A stretch of 64,000 nt of DNA. Source: Paraescarpia echinospica (lineage: Eukaryota > Annelida > Polychaeta > Sabellida > Siboglinidae). The notes under the pieces are model-generated. The model searched no databases. It saw only the letters and a program-made list of their open reading frames with translations, and was not told the DNA's origin. The DNA lies in NCBI GenBank assembly GCA_020002185.1, contig CM034534.1, positions 65,236,304 through 65,300,303 on the forward strand. The letters run 5' to 3'. Within the stretch, counting starts at the first letter, position 1. The number at the start of each line of letters is the position of its first letter. Of this stretch, positions 56,931-64,000 are shown piece after piece. The position numbers were made by a program, and so were the translations under genes.

Positions 56931-58819
56931 ATCTTCCAAAAAACATAACATATTTGTCAACCATGACCTCGGTTTTAGAAACCCATGTTGATATGGGTTT
57001 ATAAGTTATGTTTAATAAGAAATTCCACTATTTGATCTTTAATTAGTCTTTCTAATAATTTACAAATCACCGACTTGTTTCTGGAACCTTTTTTAAATAA
57101 CGGTATAATGTTTGATTCTTTCCATTCTAAAGAAACCACTCCCTCTTCTAATGACAAACTGAAAACTGCTATAAGCGGTATGCTAATTTGTTTTACAATT
57201 TCAAATTGTAGTTTGAGCAGAATCCCATCCACTCCAGATGATTTATTATCCATCATAACCCTTATTTTCTTAGCTACAATTTCCGGGGTTACAATTAACT
57301 GTACTAAATAGTCTGATTCTGCCCCTTAAACTTAACCTCTGGTACTGGCAGTGAACTAATATCTTCTCTGGTAAACACCGAACTAAAATACTCTTTCAGG
57401 TCTTCTGCCATTAAGCATCCCTATGATATTACATTTCTAGCACCATCATCTTGAAGACCGACCTGATCCTGAACTTTCTGTTTGCTTCGAACATTCGCAT
57501 AAAAACTCTTGCTGTCATGTTTTATATTACAACATGATTTTTTTGGTTCATAGCTTCTCTTTGAATTTCTATTAGATTTAGTGCTTCTTTATTAATGTCG
57601 AAGTCTTCATAAATTCTAGTACGTCTATATAATTTCCACATTTGTTTGTACTTAATTTTTATAATGACTTATTTCGATAAGTGTTTCGTTTTGGGCCGTG
57701 TCCCTTGTTTTTTCAAGGGAACAAATTTATCGACGATGCACTCAATTTCACTCTTTAAGATATTCCAGCATACTGTTGCTGTCTTATTCTTCAGTGTGTT
57801 ATTCCATAAATATTTCCCCACGTCCTTATATCTTCCTTTGTGGAAATTTCTCTTGTACTGCTTTTTACCATTCCTTTCTGATTTTACTTTGATGGTAAAA
57901 TGTATATGGTTGTGATCACTACTCCCCAGTGGCTCACATATCTTAACATTGTCAACTAATTCATTCTGTGTGGATAAAATTATGTCTAACACATTCTCAC
58001 CCGTGGTTGGTTCGAGCAAATGTTGAGAAACGAGACTCTCTTGCACTAAAGCTAAAAACGTGTGGTCCTCACTACTCATAGTCTGTAGAGATTTATGTTG
58101 TATATAGTTGTTCCATAGTTGAAATCCCCCATAGTAATACACTCCCGTTTGCTCACTTCCCCCATAGCGTTTTGTACTTTTTCATTTTCTTCTATGCTTA
58201 TGTTTGGACTTCGATAAACTAATCCAACTATTAACGTTGAGTTTCATGTAACTATGATACACCAAACAGCTTCTTCGCAATCAGCTTCTCTTTCTAATTT
58301 TATTTCATAAGTCTGGATAGATCCTTTAATATATCCACCTCCCCTTCTTCTTATTTTATCTTTCCTAAACATTACATATCCTGTCAGTCCCAATTCGGCG
58401 TTTGAGATATTGGTTGTGGCCCATGATTCGGTGATACCTGTTATGTGAGGGTCAATATCTTCTACTAATCATTTCTTTTGTTTACTATTCTCCTTGAATT
58501 TAAAAAACACATTGATATACATCTTCAGAACAGTTTTCTAGACTGCTCTTTGCTGATGTATTTGTGCTGTCTTTATCTATGCCTTCAGTTTTAGGCTTCT
58601 CTGTAAGTCCCCCCTGAGAATCTAGTTTAAATATATGTAACCTGTCCCACTGTCAATAGATCGCAGCAGGTTCTCTGAGAATACTGCTGACCCATTTCTA
58701 CTTAGATGAAGACCACCTCTCATGTACATATCTTCCCTCCCAACAAAGTACAATATACGTCGACAACAATTTAGAATCAAAAGGTGGTGGCAGTTGGGCT
58801 AGAATTTCTAAATATGTAC

Positions 58820-60352
58820 CAACGCAAGATTTTTTTGAGAAATTTCGAAGTTCCTCAATTCGATTTTTTATTATGCTTTCTGGGAGACAAACAGGTTCTA
58901 GTATTTAGCCCTAAGATATTGTCAACAAATCTTTTATGGTTTTTGTGGTGTCCGTTGGAACAGGATGATATTTTTTGACTTTTACACCTATGTTTACTAT
59001 GACATCCAACTATTTTAGCTACAAAATTACTATTTATAGATAGAACATAGACATCCGACAACTGAATGAAAGTTATTCATGTCACAGAATATATTGGCAT
59101 TCAGGAAATATAATGACATATGTGTCTTGTGATGACTGGAGCCGACTATGTGGCGTCATATCAATGTGAATTTATCAGCATTCTGCGTTGTTATAGTTGA
59201 GAAGAAATAGACCCACTATCAATTCCGCTATTTTTCTTTGAGGCTTACTTAGAATTACACTTATATATTGTTTTAATGCACAGGTATGTTCATGATATGA
59301 AAAGAGTGAATGTAATGTTTTTGTAGGTTCATATATTGGACATGGTGGTACATTTGTTACGTTACTTATCTAGATATCGCATTAAACACTTTTACATCTT
59401 GTTCACTTTATGTCGAAAGATAATGTTCGTACAACATATAAACACATTATCTTACAATTGTTAAGCAAACGTTTATTACGGTAACCCAAGAACATAAAAT
59501 TATATCTTGCTACGACAGAATATACAATGCATTATGTTATTAATCCACACGGAAAGGCACATTGTAACAGTATCGTGACAAACGTTGAACTTACTGTTAC
59601 AATAATGCATACATTACGTCTACTTGCACTAAATAAAGTAATCATGTCATTATTCAAAACACTCACATCAAGTATAGATTACATGAATGCCTGCACTTCC
59701 AATAAATAAAGTGATGATGTAATTATTCAAAACACCCACACCAAGTATAAATTACATGAAGGATACATCACTGGGTGTTGTAATAAACACAGTGGATGTC
59801 GTAGTAAACACATGGTATATCATCATTAAAAACTAGATCTTCACAATAGGATTAGTTGTACAGCTCGGTAATTAGTATATTGTCAATACTTTTCAATTAT
59901 GATTAATTATAACCCGCATAACACATGCCAAATGGTGTTGGATATTCTAGTAACAGTTTTCCAGGACGGACCTGTGTGCACAATGGCTAAGATCAATCTT
60001 AACAAAATCAAGTCCAGTTTCAACATTATTTGGCTCCAGCCATCACAAGACACATATATCATTATCTTTCCTGAATGCCAATATATTCTGTGACATGAAT
60101 AACTTTCATTCATTTCGTTGTCGGATGTCTATGTTCTATCTATAAGTAGTCATTTCGTAGCTAAAATAGTTGGATGTCATAGTAAACATAGGTGTAGAAG
60201 TCGAAAAATGTCATCCTGTTCCAACGGACACCACAAAAAAACATAAAAGTTTTGTTGACAATATCTTAAGGCTAAATACTAGAACATCTTTGTCTCCCAG
60301 AAAGCATAATAAAAATTCGAATTGAGGAACTTCGAAATTTCTCAAAAACACA
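58820..60352. repeat. large inverted repeat (foldback), arms about 330 bp
   Basis: TTTTTTGAGAAATTTCGAAG... at 58830 mirrors ...CTTCGAAATTTCTCAAAAA at 60345. The match continues inward through GGTGTCCGTTGGAACAGGAT and CATTCAGGAAA to a TCTTGTGATG(A/G)CTGGAGCC inner end near 59145/60035. The spacer of about 0.9 kb has no gene but holds a tandem pair (AATAAAGTAATCATGT..., AATAAAGTGATGATGT...) near 59630/59705. Confidence 0.88.
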
Positions 60353-60593
60353 AGATTAGTAGAAACATCGGATATTGGCTATAATACAGTCTAATCACCC
60401 GGGCTGAGACCGAGTTTGTAAGCCGTCTGACAAGTTCAAGTTGAAGTGTCAGTGACAGATAAATACAAAATCAGATCCTTTACAAAGACTACGCCTGGAC
60501 GGAGTATTCAGAACGTAATTATAATTATGTACTGCAATAATACTGGATGGTAACTGATAATATAATTAATCAAAACCGCCACAAACGAATGTC

Positions 60594-60743
60594 AGTAGTA
60601 TAGGTGTGCAGTTGGTTATCCTCGTCAAGTCACGTGGCTTCACGTGATTGGTCCATTGACCGGAACCGGAAGTCATGTTACCGAAAACAAAATGGCCGAC
60701 CACGGGCCCTCCGGAGGATAACCAACTGCACACCTATACTACT
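60594..60743. mobile_element. 150-bp MITE with perfect 30-bp terminal inverted repeats
   Basis: AGTAGTATAGGTGTGCAGTT to TATCCTC is mirrored exactly at the other end. The centre has CACGTG and an AAAATGGCCGAC (YY1-like) word. No clear target-site duplication. Confidence 0.85.
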
Positions 60744-61529
60744 AATGTATAATGGAACGTCTGTCAGTTGTTTACTCGGACTGCAAAGCCTAAGGTAAGC
60801 GCCATTCCCTAGGCTAGGGGCATTATGCCAATACTTCTTACACGTTTCCTTCCTGCTGATAATCCGTGTGACTTGTTGAGGTCTCATTTAAACTCGTATT
60901 CACATAACAGTAATGTAGTGACACCTTTAGCAATGTACTCAAAGGCAGTTTAATAAACCTGTTAACTGGTGTAGAATTGTGATGTGTGTGCAAACCATGA
61001 TAAAATATTTATATCTATGTAATAGAAAAATATGTGACATTATAACAATCACATTTTAACATAATAATTTTGTTTGGTGCTATTGTTATATGGTAGAACT
61101 GACATTTCAATTATTTTGACTTTTTGTTTTGTTTATCTATTTAACTTTCTAATCTAACGTGTGTATTTGTGTCTATACACATGCTTATTTGTATCATTAA
61201 TAATTGTATCAAATGTCCTTAGTCTTTTATTCTTGATGCCTACGAGTAAGTTTTGTAATCCAATGTATTTCAAATGCACACTAATAATAACAACAAACTT
61301 TTCACTGGAAGGGCGCCACAGTATCACAGAGTCAACAAAACACTTGCTTTTATGGCGGAAAACATGTTAATCTTACTCCATGTTCCTCACATTACACAAT
61401 AATTTAACAAGGCCCAAAAATTAAAGAATACCGGTTTGCCAATGATGTATATACGTGTAGCCGGAAGTGTTTACTTCACGATGGCACAAAACTTCGTGCA
61501 GTACACTTATCGCGCCGAACGTAGGAAAC
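60744..61529. other. AT-rich intergenic DNA, nothing recognised
   Basis: No coding or RNA gene supported. Confidence 0.4.
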
Positions 61530-62600
61530 TGTTTGTCCTAAATAGACTGAACTTAGCCTCTGGTAAAGGCAGTGAACTAATATCTTCTCTCGTAAACACT
61601 GAACTAAAGTACTCATTCAGGTCTTCTGCCATTAAGAATCCCTCTGATATTATATTTCCAGCACTATCTTCTATAGGACCGAACTTATCTTCAACTTTCT
61701 GTTTGCTTCGAACATACGCATAAAAACTCTTGCTGTCATGTTTTATATTACTAGCTAATTGTTGTTCATAGCTTCTCATTTCTTATTTCAGCTGTAGCTT
61801 TGTTAAGTGCTTCTTTATAACTGTTGTAGTCTTCATCATTTCCCGTACATTTATATGACCGTTACCCTTGTTTTCTGAAGGGTACAAATTTATCGACTAT
61901 GCACGTAATTTCACACTTTAATATATTTCAGCATTCTGTTGCTGTCTTATTTTTCAGTGTGTTATTCCAGTCTATCTTTGCTAAATATTTCCTTATGTCC
62001 TTATACCTTCCTTTGTGGAAATTTCTCCTATACTGCTTTTTACTATTCCTTTCTGATTTTACTTTGATGGTAAAATGTATCTGGTTGTGATCACTACTCC
62101 CCAGTGGCTCACATATCTTGACATTGTCAACTAATTCATTCTGTGAGGACAAAACTATGTCTAACACATTCTCACCCCTTGTTGGTTCTAGATCATGTTG
62201 AAAAAGGAAAATATCTTGAACTAAAACTAAAAACTTGTGGTCCTCACTCCCCATACTCTGTAGAGATTTCCATTGTATATGCCCGTGGTTAAAATCCCCC
62301 ATAATAATACAGTCCCGTTTGCTTTCTTCCCTTATTGCGTTTTGTATTTTTTCATTCTCTTCTATGCTTATGTTTGGACTTCGCTAAACTAACCCAACTG
62401 TTATAGTTAAGTTTCTTGTAACTATGTTACACCAAACAGCTTCTTCGCAATCTGCTTCTCTTTCTAATTTTTATTTCATAAGCCTGGATAGATTCTTTAA
62501 TATATAAAATAAATCCACCACCCTTTCTTCCTATTCTATCTTTCCTAAACATTACATATCCTGTCAGTCCCAATTCGGCATCTGATATGTCGGTGGTGGT
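61530..62600 (-). mobile_element. CR1-like LINE, copy 3 fragment
   Basis: Minus strand: MGDFNHGHIQWKSLQSMGSE, EPTRGENVLDIVLSSQNELV and SNIKHDSKSFYAYVRSKQKV, colinear with copy 1 but lacking esterase and most of the reverse transcriptase. Truncated at both ends. Confidence 0.85.
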
Positions 62601-62866
62601 ACGGAACAGGTGGGTTTTTAAAAGTCGTTTGAATGTGGGTAGCGCTGTGACTGTCTTTAATTCTCACGGAAGAGTGTTCCACATCCGTGGGGCCGAAACT
62701 GAGAAGGAGCGATCGCCGTATCTGCTGTTGGATGGCGGCACACGCAGGTCGTTCTTGTTGGCAGAGCGTAGCGCATGCGCTGGTCGGTACGCGTCGAGCA
62801 AGTCGGTGATGTACGACGGTGCAATGCCACGTTTGGTTTGGAATGAAAGCAGCAGGAGATAAGGAC
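62601..62866. other. unassigned open stretch next to the second 5.5-kb-type element
   Basis: The plus strand is open for about 90 codons (VFNSHGRVFHIRGAETEKER...). Its GC content is higher than the surroundings. It recalls the untranslated or terminal part of a LINE but I cannot place it. Confidence 0.3.
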
Positions 62867-64000
62867 AGTAGTAAAGGAGGTTAAGTACCGCGCGCAGTTG
62901 GCTTCGGATAGGTGCAAGTGCAAAGTACCCGGATGTAGGTCAAGGTCAAAGGTCAATGCCAAGTACCCGAATGTAGGTCAAGGTCACGTGGCGCCCCCTA
63001 CCGGAATTGTTCGGAACTAGAATAGAACTCCGCCTAGCGGATTTTTTTCGGAACTAAAATATTTCCCGCCAATTTTTTCCCCCGCCAAAACTAAAATAGC
63101 GCCCCTACCGGAATTTTTCGGAACTATATAGCAGCGCCACCTAGCGGATAGTCGGTGAACTAAAATAATTTCCCGCCAAAACTGAAAACAGCTCCCCCTA
63201 CCGGAATTTTTCGGAACTAAAATAGTGCCACCTGCCGGATAGTTGGTAAACTAAAATATTTCCCGCCAAAAAATAATTTCCCGCCAAAACTAAAATAGCG
63301 CCACCTAGCGGAATTTTTCGAAACTAAAATAGTCCACCTAGCGGAATTTTCTGGTACTTAAATATTTCCCGCCAAAAAATAATCGGATTTTTTCGGAACT
63401 AAAATATTCCCGCAAAAAATATAATCGCGCCCCTGGCGGATAGTTGGTGAACTAATTATTTCCCTCCAAAACCAAAATAGCGCCACCTAGCGGAATTTTT
63501 CGCTACTAAAATATTTCCCGCCAAAGCGGAAAAAGCGCCCCTGTCGGATAGTTGGTGAATTAAAATAGCTCCCCCTGGCGGATAGTTGGTGAACTAAATA
63601 TTTCCCGCCAAAACCCTACCGGAATTTTTCGGAACTAAAATAGTGCCACCTGTCGGATAGTTGGTAAACTAAATTATTTCCCGCCAACAAATTATTTCCC
63701 GCCAAAACTCTAAAAGCGCCCCCTGTCGGATAGTTGGTGAATTAAAATAGCTCCCCTGGTCGATAGTTGATTAACTAAAACAGCGCCCCCTGTCGGAATT
63801 TTTCGGTACTAGTTATACAAGTGGTGTCATATTGTGGACAAGTTGTAAACTAAATGTTCTAGTACTGCAAATATTCGTGTCTCTTGCACGCTTGCGTGCA
63901 ATAGAGCCCCCTGACGGATACATCACGAACTACAAACATCATCCCCTAGTGGACAAAAGTTCGTTCGGCACGACCACGTGACCTTTATGTTCTGTCGAAC
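62867..64000 (+). mobile_element. second copy of the 5.5-kb-type element (cut by the window end)
   Basis: Begins AGTAGTAAAGGAGGTTAAGT with two AGGTCA blocks, then degenerate units of the TTTTTCGGAACTAAAATA type. From 63800 it matches the reverse complement of 44340-44150, up to the CACGTG box in front of the zinc-finger gene. So it reads in from the gene-side end. The flank (GGAC) is not TA-rich, unlike copy 1. Confidence 0.8.
63060..63705 (+). promoter_or_regulatory. array of E2F-type motifs (TTTCCCGCC)
   Basis: Nine exact TTTCCCGCC words, most followed by AAAA, plus near-misses (ATTCCCGCA, TTTCCCTCC). They sit in degenerate repeat units with GGATAGTTGGTGAACTAAAA. TTTCCCGC is an accepted E2F/DP binding site. 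Copy 1 keeps two such words in reverse at 44430-44455. Confidence 0.55.

Larger units (their letters stand above)
53735..58755 (-). mobile_element. CR1-like LINE, copy 2, interrupted by another LINE
   Basis: Minus strand. From 58755 it reads the esterase C-terminus (YFVGREDMYMRGGLHL), then endonuclease segments (LEPTTGENVLDIILS, SSDHNHIHFTIKVKSE) and reverse transcriptase segments (EGVVSLEWKESNIIPLFKKG). It stops at 56931, resumes at 53891 with the segment for AFDKV-HQ-LLLKLKAHGIGN, and breaks off near 53740. It lies tail to tail with copy 1. Confidence 0.85.

Overview
The window is animal nuclear DNA, probably from an aquatic invertebrate. The evidence is one intronless host-type gene (signal peptide, EGF and fucolectin-like domains, a membrane segment) set among many eukaryotic transposons: a Polinton/Maverick, CR1-like, RTE-like and other LINEs, a gypsy-like gag remnant, tRNA-derived SINEs, foldback elements and microsatellites. 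The phylum cannot be fixed from what is visible.

Layout. 1-540 is a LINE 3' end. 2769-4256 (minus) is the EGF/fucolectin membrane protein. 4644-21407 is a complete 16.8-kb Polinton with about 280-bp terminal inverted repeats. Its left part holds a perfect 8-unit heat-shock-type element, a 160-bp tandem repeat, a minus-strand spliced gene with several same-phase alternative acceptors, and a plus-strand unit encoding an RPA-like single-strand DNA-binding protein plus a spliced alternative product. Then comes protein-primed-type DNA polymerase B (plus). A minus-strand block follows, in transcription order: packaging ATPase, small basic protein, conserved Polinton protein, small membrane protein, integrase, minor capsid, pVI-like protein, major capsid, protease. 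Polymerase, protease, minor capsid, integrase and ATPase each carry stops or frameshifts, so this copy cannot act alone. Major capsid, the pVI-like protein and several accessory genes are open.

21.4-39 kb is gene-poor: LINE pieces, a 14-unit 39-bp minisatellite grown inside a LINE reading frame, a gag remnant, long TG tracts and a tandem segmental duplication. 39193-44692 is a second discrete element of 5.5 kb that I do not recognise. Its long inverted termini are packed with AGGTCA half-sites and CACGTG boxes, its interior is a mosaic of at least five satellites, and it carries a two-exon gene for a C2HC zinc-finger protein with a PLDLS (CtBP-type) motif. A second copy starts at 62867 and runs off the window; it carries nine exact TTTCCCGCC (E2F-type) motifs. 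This element is the best candidate for something undescribed.

49.4-62.6 kb holds three copies of one CR1-like LINE whose ORF1 has an SGNH/GDSL-type esterase domain. One copy is split by a 3.0-kb RTE-like LINE with a 10-bp target-site duplication. Several foldback/MITE-like elements fill the rest.
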